A stretch of 64,000 nt of DNA from an uncultured Algibacter sp. (GCF_947490405.1 NZ_CANLGU010000003.1:248001-312000), one strand, 5' to 3'. Positions 52,484 to 62,217 are shown, counted from the first letter of the stretch. Numbers and translations: made by a program. The notes: generated by a model from the sequence alone, not told the origin.

Positions 52484-54409
52484 ATGCAGTTTAAACACCC
52501 CGAACTTCTTTACGCTTTATTTTTACTGCTCATTCCTATTATTGTCCATTTATTTCAGCTGCGAAAATTTAAAAAAGTTGACTTTACTAATGTGGCTTTT
52601 TTAAAAGAAGCTACACTACAAACCCGCAAGAGCTCTCAAATTAAAAAATGGTTAATCTTATTAACAAGATTACTGCTTTTAGCAGCATTAGTTTTTGCTT
52701 TTGCTCAACCTTTTACTTCAAAAACAAATAGTTTTAAAACGGAAAAAGAAACGGTTATTTATTTAGATAACTCGTTTAGTATGCAAGCTAAAGGTAATCA
52801 AGGTGAGCTACTAAAACGTGCTATACAAGACATCATTACAGCTATTCCTGAGGATGAAACTATTTCTATTTTTACTAATGATGTTACTTTTAAAAACACA
52901 ACCATAAAAGCTATTAAAAACGACTTATTAAAACTTGAGTATTCATCAAAAAACATTTCAAGTGAGGGCGCATTATTAAAAAGCAAAACTCTTTTAAAAA
53001 ACAAAAGTAATACTTTAAAAAACATTATATTAATATCTGATTTTCAAGAGAATAAATTCGTTGTAAAAAATAACTTAGATTCCTTAACAAACCTGAATTT
53101 AGTAAAATTAAGCCCCATTAATAAAAACAACGTTTCAGTGGATAGTATCTATATTTCAGAAACTAATCCTACATCCATAGAACTTAAAGTTAGCTTAAAA
53201 AACAATGGAGCTTCAATTGATAATTTACCTGTTTCATTATACAACAATGATACGTTAATTGCTAAAACTTCAGTTGAATTAAAAGAGCAAGCTACCACTT
53301 CGTTTTCTTTACCAAACAACCAAGAAATAAATGGAAAAATAAGCATTGATGATTCGAGTTTACAATTTGATAATACTCTGTTTTTCAACATCAATAAAGC
53401 TTCGAAAATTAACATTTTAAGCATCAATGGAGATGACGACACCTTTTTGAAACGAATTTACACCAACTCTGAGTTTGAATACACGTCTACTACTTTAAAT
53501 CAATTAAATTACAATGTAATCAACAACCAACACTTGATTCTTTTAAATGAATTAAATAATATTCCTATCTCCTTATCATCAGCTTTAAAACAGTTTTCAA
53601 ATCAAGGAGGCTCAATCACAATAATACCTTCAAAATCAATTAATCGTGATTCTTATAATCAATTATTAGTAAATCACGGTAGCAATATTAATAATTTGGT
53701 GACTTCTAAAAAGCGCATCACCACTATTAATTATGCGCACCCTTTATACAATAATGGAGTTTTCGAAAAACAAGTTAAAAATTTCCAATACCCCAAGGTA
53801 AATACTTTTTTTAATGTAATTTCTAATAGCTTATCTAAAGTCTTACAGTTTGAAGATGGCAAAGTGTTTTTAGGTCAAAAAGACCATACTTATATTTTTT
53901 CAGCACCACTAAACCAAAACAACTCAAGCTTTAAAAACTCGCCATTAATAGTACCAACTTTTTATAATATTGCCAAACAGAGCTTTAAACTCCCCGAGTT
54001 ATATTATACTATTGGTAAAGAAAACACCTTTGATATAGAAACAACTATGCAGCAAGATGCTGTTTTATCACTTGTGTCTGAAGATGTTAACATCATTCCA
54101 AAACAACAGTATTTTAATAATAAAGTTGTTATTAACACCTCTGAAACACCTTTAAAAGCAGCTACATATTCTATAAAAAACAAAAACAAAACTATACAAA
54201 ATGTAAGCTATAACTATAGTAGAGACGAAAGTAAATTAGTTTATAAAGACCTATCATTAGTAAAAAATGCTACAGTCAGTGATTCTATCACTGAAGTTTT
54301 TGAAACCATAAAAAGTAACACAAAAGTTAACGCCCTGTGGAAATGGTTTGCTATTTTTGCATTAGCGTTATTGATTATTGAAATGCTCATCTTAAAATTC
54401 TTTAAATGA
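52484..54409 (+). CDS. BatA-domain membrane protein with vWA-like domain
   Basis: A 641-residue membrane protein. The N-terminal BatA domain reads MQFKHPELLYALFLLLIPIIVHLFQLRKFKKVDFTNVAFL, followed by a second helix LILLTRLLLLAALVFAFAQPF. A von Willebrand A-like domain (about 88-215) has the MIDAS pattern DNSFS in VIYLDNSFSMQAKG. A long beta-rich periplasmic part and a final membrane helix (WFAIFALALLIIEMLILKFF) follow. Such proteins are typical of Bacteroidota and are thought to act in envelope stress or aerotolerance complexes. The stop overlaps the dihydroorotase start by four bases (ATGA). Confidence 0.88.
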   Translation: MQFKHPELLYALFLLLIPIIVHLFQLRKFKKVDFTNVAFLKEATLQTRKSSQIKKWLILLTRLLLLAALVFAFAQPFTSKTNSFKTEKETVIYLDNSFSMQAKGNQGELLKRAIQDIITAIPEDETISIFTNDVTFKNTTIKAIKNDLLKLEYSSKNISSEGALLKSKTLLKNKSNTLKNIILISDFQENKFVVKNNLDSLTNLNLVKLSPINKNNVSVDSIYISETNPTSIELKVSLKNNGASIDNLPVSLYNNDTLIAKTSVELKEQATTSFSLPNNQEINGKISIDDSSLQFDNTLFFNINKASKINILSINGDDDTFLKRIYTNSEFEYTSTTLNQLNYNVINNQHLILLNELNNIPISLSSALKQFSNQGGSITIIPSKSINRDSYNQLLVNHGSNINNLVTSKKRITTINYAHPLYNNGVFEKQVKNFQYPKVNTFFNVISNSLSKVLQFEDGKVFLGQKDHTYIFSAPLNQNNSSFKNSPLIVPTFYNIAKQSFKLPELYYTIGKENTFDIETTMQQDAVLSLVSEDVNIIPKQQYFNNKVVINTSETPLKAATYSIKNKNKTIQNVSYNYSRDESKLVYKDLSLVKNATVSDSITEVFETIKSNTKVNALWKWFAIFALALLIIEMLILKFFK

Positions 54410-55662
54410 ACATACTTATAAAATCTGCCACAATTATAGATTCTAAAAGCGAGTTTCATAATACAACTCAGGATATTTTAATTGAAAACGGTGTGATTAC
54501 TAAGATTTCCAGTAATATAAAAAACTCTAAAAATTATAGAGAAGTTAAGCTCGACGACCTTCATGTATCACAAGGCTGGTTTGATAGCAGTGTGAGTTTT
54601 GGAGAGCCTGGATTTGAAGAACGCGAAACCATAGCTAACGGATTAAAAACTGCAGCATACTCTGGTTTTACTGCTGTTGCCGTAAATGCAAACACAAACC
54701 CAGTAATAGATTCCAATGCTGATATTACATTTTTAAACTCAAAAGCTAATGATAATGCAGTTAGTTTGCTACCTGTAGGCGCTTTAACCGTATCAAGTAA
54801 AGGTGAAGATTTAGCTGAATTGTTTGATATGAATACAGCTGGTGCTGTAGCGTTTTACGATTATAAGAAACCCATTTCTAATCCGAATTTAATGAAGATT
54901 GCACTGCAATACGCTAGTAATTTTGATGGTTTGGTTTGCTCTTTTCCACAAGAAAATAAAATTTCTGGACATGGTGTTATGAATGAAAACATAACTAGTA
55001 CTAGATTGGGCTTAAAAGGGATTCCTGCCTTAGCAGAAGAGCTCCAAGTTGCAAGAGATTTGTTTTTATTGGAATATACAGGCGGAAAATTACACATCCC
55101 AACAATTTCAACTGCAACATCTGTAACCTTAATAAAAGAAGCAAAAAAGAAGAAATTGGATGTTACGTGTAGCGTCGCGATTCATAACTTATACTTCGCT
55201 GATGATGTTTTAACGGATTTTGATACCAATTTTAAGGTATTACCTCCGTTACGAACGCAAACCGATATAGACGCTTTAATTGAAGGCTTTAAAGATGGTA
55301 CAATTGATATGGTTACCACAGACCATAACCCTATTGATATTGAAGACAAAAAAATAGAGTTTGACCATGCTAGTTATGGTTCTATTGGTTTAGAAAGTGC
55401 TTTTGGAGCGTTACAAAACATATTTACAACAAAAAAAACTATTGATATTCTAACAAAAGGAAAAGCACGATTTGGAATTGAATCATCTGTTATAACTGTT
55501 GGTAACAAAGCAGATATAGCGCTTTTTAATCCAGATACTAAATACACATTCTCTAAAGCGGATATTGTTTCAAAATCTAAAAACGCGATTTTTGAAAATG
55601 AAACTTTAAAAGGAAAAGCTTACGGGATTATTGCAAATAATAAAGCCGTTATAAATTCTTAA
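54406..55662 (+). CDS. Dihydroorotase homologue, probably catalytically inactive
   Basis: Amidohydrolase-fold protein of 418 residues related to type I dihydroorotase. The metal-binding motif that normally reads DxHVHxREPG is here WFDSSVSFGEPGFEERE: both histidines and the substrate arginine are replaced. The later LHICHVST-like ligand motif is LHIPTISTAT, and CSVAIHNLYF retains a single His of the usual pair. The TDH motif (VTTDHNPIDI) is kept. The pattern matches non-catalytic PyrC-type proteins that support aspartate carbamoyltransferase assembly; a catalytic dihydroorotase would have to lie elsewhere in the genome. Confidence 0.85.
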   Translation: MNILIKSATIIDSKSEFHNTTQDILIENGVITKISSNIKNSKNYREVKLDDLHVSQGWFDSSVSFGEPGFEERETIANGLKTAAYSGFTAVAVNANTNPVIDSNADITFLNSKANDNAVSLLPVGALTVSSKGEDLAELFDMNTAGAVAFYDYKKPISNPNLMKIALQYASNFDGLVCSFPQENKISGHGVMNENITSTRLGLKGIPALAEELQVARDLFLLEYTGGKLHIPTISTATSVTLIKEAKKKKLDVTCSVAIHNLYFADDVLTDFDTNFKVLPPLRTQTDIDALIEGFKDGTIDMVTTDHNPIDIEDKKIEFDHASYGSIGLESAFGALQNIFTTKKTIDILTKGKARFGIESSVITVGNKADIALFNPDTKYTFSKADIVSKSKNAIFENETLKGKAYGIIANNKAVINS

Positions 55663-55665
55663 TTA

Positions 55666-56004
55666 ATGACTGAACAAGATATAAACAAAGGGCGCCAAAA
55701 TGCTATTATAAGTTACATTACCATTTTTGGTGTTATTATAGCCTATTATTTAAATAATGAAGACAACAAAAAAAGTGTTTTTGCAAGTTTTCATATTAGG
55801 CAATCTTTGGGGCTATGGCTTACTTTTTTTGCTTTAGGCTACATTATTGGAAGCTTTAATAGCTGGCTAATTTCGGCTTCTTTTTATTTATTCTTTGCTG
55901 TGCTTTTTATTTATGGCTTTACAAATGCCATTGGAAGAAAAGCCCAACCTGTTCCTTTAGTTGGCAACTTATACCAAAAAATATTCTCAAACCTCGGATC
56001 TTAA
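55666..56004 (+). CDS. DUF4870/Tic20-like small membrane protein
   Basis: A 112-residue protein with three to four membrane segments (about 12-28, 48-65, 68-90). The pattern NAIISYITIFGVIIAYYLN...FASFHIRQSLGLWL and a C-terminal AIGRKAQPVPLVGNLYQKIF is that of DUF4870-type proteins: an amphipathic helix with FHIRQ, then paired helices. The function is unknown. It begins three bases after the dihydroorotase stop and is followed at once by the esterase, so BatA, dihydroorotase, this gene and the esterase form one operon. Confidence 0.83.
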   Translation: MTEQDINKGRQNAIISYITIFGVIIAYYLNNEDNKKSVFASFHIRQSLGLWLTFFALGYIIGSFNSWLISASFYLFFAVLFIYGFTNAIGRKAQPVPLVGNLYQKIFSNLGS

Positions 56005-56661
56005 ATGTTACATACCTCACTCTCTCTGGATCATCTTATTCGTGAATCTAGCTTAACTAAAAACGCACCATTACTTATTTTGATGCATGGTTATGGAAGT
56101 GATGAAAACGATTTGTTTTCTTTTGCTTCAGAATTACCTGAAGAACTTTTTATTATTTCTTTAAAAGCACCTTACCCTATGCAACCTTATGGCAATGCTT
56201 GGTATGCTATTAATTTTGATGAAGAAAAAGGAAAATGGAGTGATAACGATCAAGCTAAAGCATCTCGTGATTTAATTGCAAAGTTTATTGATGAAGCTAT
56301 TACTGAATATCCAGTAGATAAAAACAATGTATCACTTTTAGGCTTTAGTCAAGGTTCTATTTTAAGTTATGCGATAGCACTAACCTACCCTGAAAAAGTT
56401 AAAAATATAGTTGCGCTTAGTGGCTATATTAATAAAGATATTTTTCCTAAAGATATTGAAAGTAAAGATTATTCAAATTTAGATTTTTATTGCTCTCACG
56501 GAAGTGCAGACCAAGTTATTCCTGTAAGTTGGGCGCGTCTTACCACGCCTTTTTTAGATGGTTTAAACATCAAACACAACTATTCTGAGTTTCCTGTAGG
56601 GCATGGTGTTGCGCCTCAAAATTTCTACGAGTTTAAAGATTGGTTATCGAAGCGTATTTAA
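56005..56661 (+). CDS. Alpha/beta hydrolase, phospholipase/carboxylesterase family
   Basis: A 218-residue cytoplasmic serine esterase of the YpfH/acyl-protein thioesterase group. The oxyanion region is LILMHGYGSDENDLFSFA, the nucleophile lies in LLGFSQGSILSYAI, the aspartate in CSHGSADQVIPVSWA and the histidine in SEFPVGHGVAPQNF. It starts immediately after the stop of the upstream membrane protein gene (adjacent TAA ATG). The substrate is unknown; short acyl esters are usual. Confidence 0.92.
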   Translation: MLHTSLSLDHLIRESSLTKNAPLLILMHGYGSDENDLFSFASELPEELFIISLKAPYPMQPYGNAWYAINFDEEKGKWSDNDQAKASRDLIAKFIDEAITEYPVDKNNVSLLGFSQGSILSYAIALTYPEKVKNIVALSGYINKDIFPKDIESKDYSNLDFYCSHGSADQVIPVSWARLTTPFLDGLNIKHNYSEFPVGHGVAPQNFYEFKDWLSKRI

Positions 56662-56698
56662 TATATTTCATATCTTAAACCTTTAATTTAGGTTTAAA

Positions 56699-57211
56699 AT
56701 GAAAATATATTCTACTTCTTTTCTACTATTATTTCTTTTATCATTTAGTACATTAACTTCACAAAATACAGATAACTTAAAAGCAATAAATCTAGACCTC
56801 TGGCAAAACTTCACCAAAGCTTTTGAAGAATTGGATTATAATTTATTTGCAAGCTTACACTCTAATAATATGATTCGTGTGAGCGGAGATGCTAAAACGA
56901 TTAAAAATAAAACCAAATATATTGATGGCTATAAAAACCATTGGAAATCAAAAAACATACATCAAACCATATAATTTAGGTTTTTAGAGCGTATAAATGA
57001 TAATACAAAAGCTTCTGAACAGGGTATTTATAAGCTAACTAGAAATCCTGATACAGAAACTGAAAAATCATACTACGGAAAATTCCATGTAATTCTGAAA
57101 AAGGAAAATAAAATATGGAAAATACTAGTAGATTATGATTCTTCAGAAAAGAATACAATTAATGAAGAGGCTTATTTACAGGCTGTAGATATTGAAGATT
57201 TTAAAAAATAG
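56699..57211 (+). pseudogene. NTF2-like exported protein gene interrupted by an in-frame TAA
   Basis: The ORF track stops at 56974 after 91 residues, but the same frame continues without a shift for a further 78 codons to TAG 57211, reading FRFLERINDNTKASEQGIYK and FHVILKKENKIWKILVDYDS. These are just what a nuclear transport factor 2-like domain needs after the N-terminal half (LDLWQNFTKAFEELDYNLFASLHS). The stop is therefore a single nonsense codon (ATA TAA TTT), one base from GAA. A signal peptide is present at the start. It is either a recent pseudogene, a read-through case or a sequencing error. Confidence 0.8.
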
Positions 57212-57218
57212 AAAACAA

Positions 57219-57245
57219 AAAAATCCAGCAAACGCTGGATTTTTA
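57219..57245. terminator. Bidirectional terminator
   Basis: Perfect 9-bp stem AAATCCAGC / GCTGGATTT with loop AAAC and A/T runs on both sides, between the broken NTF2-like gene and the convergent response regulator. Confidence 0.85.
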
Positions 57246-57266
57246 ATATCATAAAATGTAAATACT

Positions 57267-57971
57267 CTAACTATTAATTACCAATCTAAAACCTTCACCA
57301 TGAATGTTTAGTATTTCTACTTTTTCATCTGGTTTTAGATACTTACGTAATTTAGCAATATAAACGTCCATACTCCTTGATGTAAAATAGTTATCATCGC
57401 GCCAGATTTTAGTAAGCGCTAATTCCCGAGGCATTAAGTCATTTTCATGTAATGCCAGTAAGCGCAATAACTCATTTTCTTTAGGTGATAATTTAACTGG
57501 CTCTCCCCCATCAAACTTTAAAAAACGAAGTTTTGAATTTAAATCGAATCGTCCAATTTTAAACTCAAACTGCTTGCTGTCTGAAATAGTTTCGGTTGCT
57601 TTTCTTTGGATTATGGCCTTAATTTTCATTAAAAGCACTTCACTATCAAAAGGCTTATTTAAATAATCATCTGCACCAACCTTATAACCTTTTAAAACGT
57701 CTTCTTTCATCGTTTTAGCTGTTAAAAATATAATTGGAACATCTGTGTTTTTTTCTCTAATCTCCTTAGCCAATGTAAACCCATCTTTATATGGCATCAT
57801 AACATCTAGGATGCATAAATCGAAATCGTCTTTCTTAAATTTTTCAAAGCCTTCCATACCGTTTTTAGCATGGGTAACCTCGTAATCATTCATCATTAAA
57901 TAATCTTTAAGTACGGTTCCGAAATTAGGATCGTCTTCAACTAATAATATTCTTTTTTTATACTCTTCCAT
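57267..57971 (-). CDS. OmpR-type response regulator (RprY-like)
   Basis: Receiver plus winged-helix regulator of 234 residues. The receiver domain (about 1-120) has the acidic pair in LLVEDDPNFG, the phosphorylated aspartate in CILDVMMPYKDG and the lysine in DYLNKPFDSE. The C-terminal trans_reg_C domain (about 135-232) reads LSPKENELLRLLALHENDLMPRELALTKIW and SRSMDVYIAKLRKYLKPDEKVEILNIHGEGFRLV. It follows the histidine kinase with two bases between and is translated from the same transcript. The pair resembles RprXY of Bacteroides. Confidence 0.94.
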   Translation of the reverse strand: MEEYKKRILLVEDDPNFGTVLKDYLMMNDYEVTHAKNGMEGFEKFKKDDFDLCILDVMMPYKDGFTLAKEIREKNTDVPIIFLTAKTMKEDVLKGYKVGADDYLNKPFDSEVLLMKIKAIIQRKATETISDSKQFEFKIGRFDLNSKLRFLKFDGGEPVKLSPKENELLRLLALHENDLMPRELALTKIWRDDNYFTSRSMDVYIAKLRKYLKPDEKVEILNIHGEGFRLVINS

Positions 57972-57973
57972 AA

Positions 57974-59542
57974 TTATGATATTAACGGAAGCTTTATAAT
58001 AAAAGTGCTTCCTTTTTCTTTTTCTGATTCAACTGATACATGACCTTGGTGGTCCTCAACAATTCTTTTAACGTAAGCCAAACCTAAACCATGACCTTTA
58101 ACGTTGTGAATATTTCCAGTGTGTTCTCTATAAAACTTTTCGAACACCTTTTTAGCAGCAGCTTTACTCATTCCGCTACCATGATCTTTAATTTTTAACA
58201 AAATATTTGTTCCTGCATTTTCAGTATATACTTCAATTTCAGGAGCGTCTGGAGAATACTTAATAGCATTATCCAAAATATTTACTATAACATTAGTAAA
58301 GTGTGTTTCATTAGCTAAAACTGAAGACTTATCAGCTTTAAAAAATGTTTTAATATAACCCTTTCTGTCCTCAACAATAAGTTCAACATGAGTTAGTGCA
58401 TCTGCAACTAAGTCGTGTAGATTAGCCCTATCCTTACTAATATTTAACTCATTTTTTTCTAGTTTAGATATTCTCAATACATTCTCAACCTGCGCATGCA
58501 TACGTTTATTTTCTTCTTTTATCATCCCCAAATATCTAATCACCTTATCCTTATCATCAATAACCTTAGGGTTTCTGATAGCATCTAATGCTAGATTAAT
58601 AGTTGCTATTGGGGTTTTAAACTCATGCGTCATGTTATTTATAAAATCAGTTTTTATTTCTGAAATCTTACGCTGTTTTACCAATTGAAATAATGCACTT
58701 GAATATGCCAATATGATAATTGATGTAAAAACAATCGATAACAAAATCATGCCTATTATCCCAGATAATATAAACTTTCCATCATCAGGAAAATTAACAA
58801 GAAGCCTATATGGTGTCTGATTGTTTTCATCATAAAAAATAGGTACTTTAAAATTTGAATTTGGCTCGTATTCAAAATTTTCACTTCTTACTTTTGTTGC
58901 CAAATCATTACTGTAAATAGCAAATTCAAAATCAATATCTATATTATCTTTAGCTAATTTTTCAGAAAGCAATTCTTTAATTTCAGTATTAGAAACACGC
59001 TTATGGATAGGTGTTCGTTTAGAAATTTCCTTGAAGCTTTTTTCAAAACTCAAACGTTGTGCTTCATCTATAGTGCCACTTCTGATAATTTTTGTGATTG
59101 GGCTTTTAACATCTTTGTTGTTAAAACCTGAATAATCGTATATTTCAGTAGTAGATTTTGCTGTGATATTTTTTATATCAATACTATCTAAACCAATGTC
59201 AAAGAGCGAAGAAGATAGTTTGTAATTTTCTTCTAATACATTACTTCTGTAAATGAGAGTTTCATCAGTGCTGTTATTTTTTTTATAAATCAACAATTGC
59301 GAAACAGCATCTTCATCTGCTTTTTTTTCGCTATCCATGTTCAAAAACTTTGAAAAATAATTTTCTGATTCATTATCTTCAATGGTGTTGGAAACGTAAT
59401 TTAATGCCTTATCCACATTAAACCTAAATCGCTCCTTTTCATTATTTACAGAATCATTAATATAGTAAGCTTGGATAGCAATAATACCAACGAGAGACAA
59501 GCTCATGAGTATTATTAACAGAATAAATAGCCTTTTGCCCAT
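57974..59542 (-). CDS. Sensor histidine kinase (RprX-like)
   Basis: Membrane histidine kinase of 522 residues. One N-terminal helix (about 5-27) and a second (GIIGMILLSIVFTSIIILAYSSALF, about 262-286) flank a 235-residue periplasmic sensing region with no recognised fold. The H-box is FINNMTHEFKTPIATINLALDAI, and the ATPase domain shows NILDNAIKYSPDAPE, IKDHGSGMSKAAAKKVFEKFYRE and GHGLGLAYVKRIVEDHQG. It is the first gene of the two-component operon. Confidence 0.95.
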   Translation of the reverse strand: MGKRLFILLIILMSLSLVGIIAIQAYYINDSVNNEKERFRFNVDKALNYVSNTIEDNESENYFSKFLNMDSEKKADEDAVSQLLIYKKNNSTDETLIYRSNVLEENYKLSSSLFDIGLDSIDIKNITAKSTTEIYDYSGFNNKDVKSPITKIIRSGTIDEAQRLSFEKSFKEISKRTPIHKRVSNTEIKELLSEKLAKDNIDIDFEFAIYSNDLATKVRSENFEYEPNSNFKVPIFYDENNQTPYRLLVNFPDDGKFILSGIIGMILLSIVFTSIIILAYSSALFQLVKQRKISEIKTDFINNMTHEFKTPIATINLALDAIRNPKVIDDKDKVIRYLGMIKEENKRMHAQVENVLRISKLEKNELNISKDRANLHDLVADALTHVELIVEDRKGYIKTFFKADKSSVLANETHFTNVIVNILDNAIKYSPDAPEIEVYTENAGTNILLKIKDHGSGMSKAAAKKVFEKFYREHTGNIHNVKGHGLGLAYVKRIVEDHQGHVSVESEKEKGSTFIIKLPLIS

Positions 59543-59612
59543 TAATCAAAATTAACATTTAAACATTTAGGTCTGCTACCTTTTAACCTTACATTAACAA
59601 AAATGTTAAAAT

Positions 59613-60206
59613 TTAAGATTTGTGTGTTTTAATAAGTAGTTTCTTATGAATTTTATTGACTTGTTTTTTGGTTTTATCAAGCTCAATGTTTTCTATAACA
59701 AAATGGGAATGCTTTATTTTCTCCTCATCCGTCCATTGGTTATTCATAATAGCTTCGATTTTTTCTTTTGAAGTATGATCTCGTTTAAGTAAACGTTTAA
59801 TTCGTGTTTCTATTGGAGCAACAACAGTGATTATATAGTTGCACGTTTTATGTCCACCATTTTCAAACAGAATAGCAACTTCTTTAATAACATAAGAAGC
59901 ATCTTGTTTCAGCATCCATTTTTCAAAATGTCTAGCAACTTTAGGGTGCACAATAGCATTCATTTTCTCTAAATAAGTTTTATTATTGAATATGATATTT
60001 GCTATGAAAGGTCTATTTAATTCACCATCTATATATGCTTTATCTCCAAATAATTTAATAAGCTTTCTTTTAATTACTTTAGAGCGATTCATCAAATTTT
60101 TAGCTTCATCGTCTGCTATATAAATAGGCACTCCTAATTCTGAAAACTGTTTTGCTACAGTTGTCTTACCACTTCCAATTCCTCCTGTTAAACCGACAAT
60201 AATCAT
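59613..60206 (-). CDS. coaE: Dephospho-CoA kinase
   Basis: Last step of coenzyme A synthesis, phosphorylating the 3' hydroxyl of dephospho-CoA. The P-loop is VGLTGGIGSGKTTVAKQF, followed by VPIYIADDEAKNLM, NAIVHPKVARHFEKWM, VAILFENGGHKTCNYIITV and RLLKRDHTSKEKIEAIMNNQWTDEEK. At 197 residues it has the normal length. It overlaps the YbbR-like gene by four bases (ATGA), so the two form an operon. Confidence 0.95.
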   Translation of the reverse strand: MIIVGLTGGIGSGKTTVAKQFSELGVPIYIADDEAKNLMNRSKVIKRKLIKLFGDKAYIDGELNRPFIANIIFNNKTYLEKMNAIVHPKVARHFEKWMLKQDASYVIKEVAILFENGGHKTCNYIITVVAPIETRIKRLLKRDHTSKEKIEAIMNNQWTDEEKIKHSHFVIENIELDKTKKQVNKIHKKLLIKTHKS

Positions 60207-61159
60207 TTTGTTACTATAAATTCTATACGTTGTTGCCTTAATTTTACGTGTTTTACAAAATCAGGATATTTTTTGAGTTCTGGTACTAAAAAAGATTGAT
60301 TAACATTGGTTTTTCGATAATCACAAACTACTTTAAAGCTATTAGTTTTAATCTGATTGAATTCACTTAAACTAACATAATAAGAAACGTTTACTGTTTT
60401 AGGAAAGTATTTTAATTTTACGTTTTTAGGAACACCTATCACAGTAACTGGGATATTAAGCGTACCCTCTGTAAACTTTTCTACTTTAGCATTTAGCTTT
60501 ATTTTGTTTTGGGAAAACTTCAAATCTGAAGTGTTTTTTGGTAATTTAATGCTTACTGTTTCTGCTATATTCGTTCTCACATCTTTTAAAACAGTAGCTT
60601 CTGTTTCAAGAAAATTAATTTTAGAAACTAATAAATTTGGCCCTACTATAGTTATAGAATCGGGTTCTGATATTAGACGACTAGACCTATCAAAACCCGG
60701 AAAAAAGTTAATATCTGCATTTACACGCACAGGAACTTTCTTTACCATATTTATACCATAACGAAACGTAATAGGATCTGGAGATATACTTAATAATTCA
60801 ACTTGTTTATCAAACTGGGTGTTTTTTAAGTAGGATTTTGATTTGTTGTAAACGAAAGTGTTTTCAGTTTTATAAACATCTTTACTAAAATCAATTTTAA
60901 TTTTAGGTTTGGTTACATAATAATTTAACCACTTAAAACCATGTGTTTTTAATGTAATGTTAAGACTTACAGAATCGTTTAAAATAACATTCTCCTGCGG
61001 CACATTAATCTTTTCTATCTCGAAAGCTATTGTGTTTGTATAATCTTTTGAAAGCTTTGTGAATAGTAAAATTATAAAAGCCGAAAGTAAAAATAAAATA
61101 AAAACATTTATTTTTTTCTTTTTAAAAGACGCTATAATATTTACTTTTAATTTTTTCAA
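60203..61159 (-). CDS. YbbR-like domain-containing membrane-anchored protein
   Basis: A 318-residue protein with one N-terminal membrane helix (FILFLLSAFIILLFT, about 20-36) and repeated beta-rich YbbR-type modules outside (about 45-300), for example VPVRVNADINFFPGFDRSSRLISEPDSITIVGPNLLVSKI and TLNIPVTVIGVPKNVKLKYFPKTVNVSY. In Firmicutes YbbR (CdaR) regulates the diadenylate cyclase CdaA, but no cyclase gene is adjacent here. Linkage with coaE is common in Bacteroidota, though its meaning is unclear. Confidence 0.85.
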   Translation of the reverse strand: MKKLKVNIIASFKKKKINVFILFLLSAFIILLFTKLSKDYTNTIAFEIEKINVPQENVILNDSVSLNITLKTHGFKWLNYYVTKPKIKIDFSKDVYKTENTFVYNKSKSYLKNTQFDKQVELLSISPDPITFRYGINMVKKVPVRVNADINFFPGFDRSSRLISEPDSITIVGPNLLVSKINFLETEATVLKDVRTNIAETVSIKLPKNTSDLKFSQNKIKLNAKVEKFTEGTLNIPVTVIGVPKNVKLKYFPKTVNVSYYVSLSEFNQIKTNSFKVVCDYRKTNVNQSFLVPELKKYPDFVKHVKLRQQRIEFIVTK

Positions 61160-61205
61160 TTTACCACCTTAATAAAACACCTTAAAATCATAATAACCAA
61201 TACTT

Positions 61206-62213
61206 TTAGTTAAGTTTAAAAAATAATTTAGGAAAATACTTTTCTGGGTTTTTATTAAGCACTGAAACTGCCAATGTAGACTTAAAAAACCCATAACCAT
61301 ATCCGATAAACTGAATTAGAATTGCTGGCATCGTCAAGACTGAAACTATTAAATTTCTTGTACTTATTAGTGCTAATAAAAACGCTATGAAAAAATAAAT
61401 AGTATAAGCTAACAACAACCATTTATTACCTAGAATAAAAAATAAAATTGCCAAAATCAACCCTAAGCAAAACAGTGTAGGAAACCAGTATGTAACCTTT
61501 TTTGTTGATGGATGCCATTTGTTTAAAATAGGACGAACCATCCCAAATTTATTTACTTGTTTGTAAAAATTCTTCCATGAAATTCTGCGCTTATGATATA
61601 CGTATGCTTCTGGAATTAATTTAGTTTTAAATCCTAAATTCCATAATCTAATTGATAAATCTGGATCCTCTCCAGGATGAATTCTTCCAAACCCCTTAGA
61701 TGCCTCAAATGCTTTTTTTGAAAGCCCCATATTGAAGCTTCTGGGTTGAAATTTGTCAACACTATTTTTATTTCCTCTAATACCTCCTGTAGTTATAAAA
61801 GATGTCATTGAAAAATTGATAGCTTTTTGTAAATTAGAAAACGAACTGTGAGCCGCATCTGGACCGCCAAAACAATCTACATAATCTGTTTCTAAACTTT
61901 TATTGGCTGCAACCAAATAATCTTTGGGCAGAATACAATCTGAATCTAAAATAATGAAGTAATTTCCTTTTGCTTGCTGCATACCAAAATTTCTAGAATC
62001 ACCAGGTCCTGAATTTTCTTTAAAATAATAGGATATATTTAGTTTGTTGCTAAATGTTTCTACTACTGCTTTTGAGGTCTTTGTTGATCCGTCTTCCACA
62101 ATTACAATTTCAAAAGGTATAGCTCCATCTAAAGCGTTAAAACTCTCCAGAAGTTCTTGAATTTCATCTGGCCTGTTATAAACTGGAATTATAAATGAGT
62201 ATTGTAATTGCAT
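61206..62213 (-). CDS. Family 2 glycosyltransferase with C-terminal membrane segments
   Basis: Cytoplasmic-facing GT-A glycosyltransferase (about 1-230): YSFIIPVYNRPDEIQELLESFNALDGAIPFEIVIVEDGSTK, FGMQQAKGNYFIILDSDCILP with the DxD-type aspartates, and RIHPGEDPDLSIRLWNLGFKTKLIPEAYVYHKRR. The C-terminal third holds three to four membrane helices (WFPTLFCLGLILAILFFIL, AYTIYFFIAFLLALIST, VLTMPAILIQFIGYGYGFF). The acceptor is unknown; such enzymes often add sugars to lipid carriers. It has a -7 box four bases before its ATG. Confidence 0.9.
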   Translation of the reverse strand: MQLQYSFIIPVYNRPDEIQELLESFNALDGAIPFEIVIVEDGSTKTSKAVVETFSNKLNISYYFKENSGPGDSRNFGMQQAKGNYFIILDSDCILPKDYLVAANKSLETDYVDCFGGPDAAHSSFSNLQKAINFSMTSFITTGGIRGNKNSVDKFQPRSFNMGLSKKAFEASKGFGRIHPGEDPDLSIRLWNLGFKTKLIPEAYVYHKRRISWKNFYKQVNKFGMVRPILNKWHPSTKKVTYWFPTLFCLGLILAILFFILGNKWLLLAYTIYFFIAFLLALISTRNLIVSVLTMPAILIQFIGYGYGFFKSTLAVSVLNKNPEKYFPKLFFKLN

Positions 62214-62217
62214 GTTA

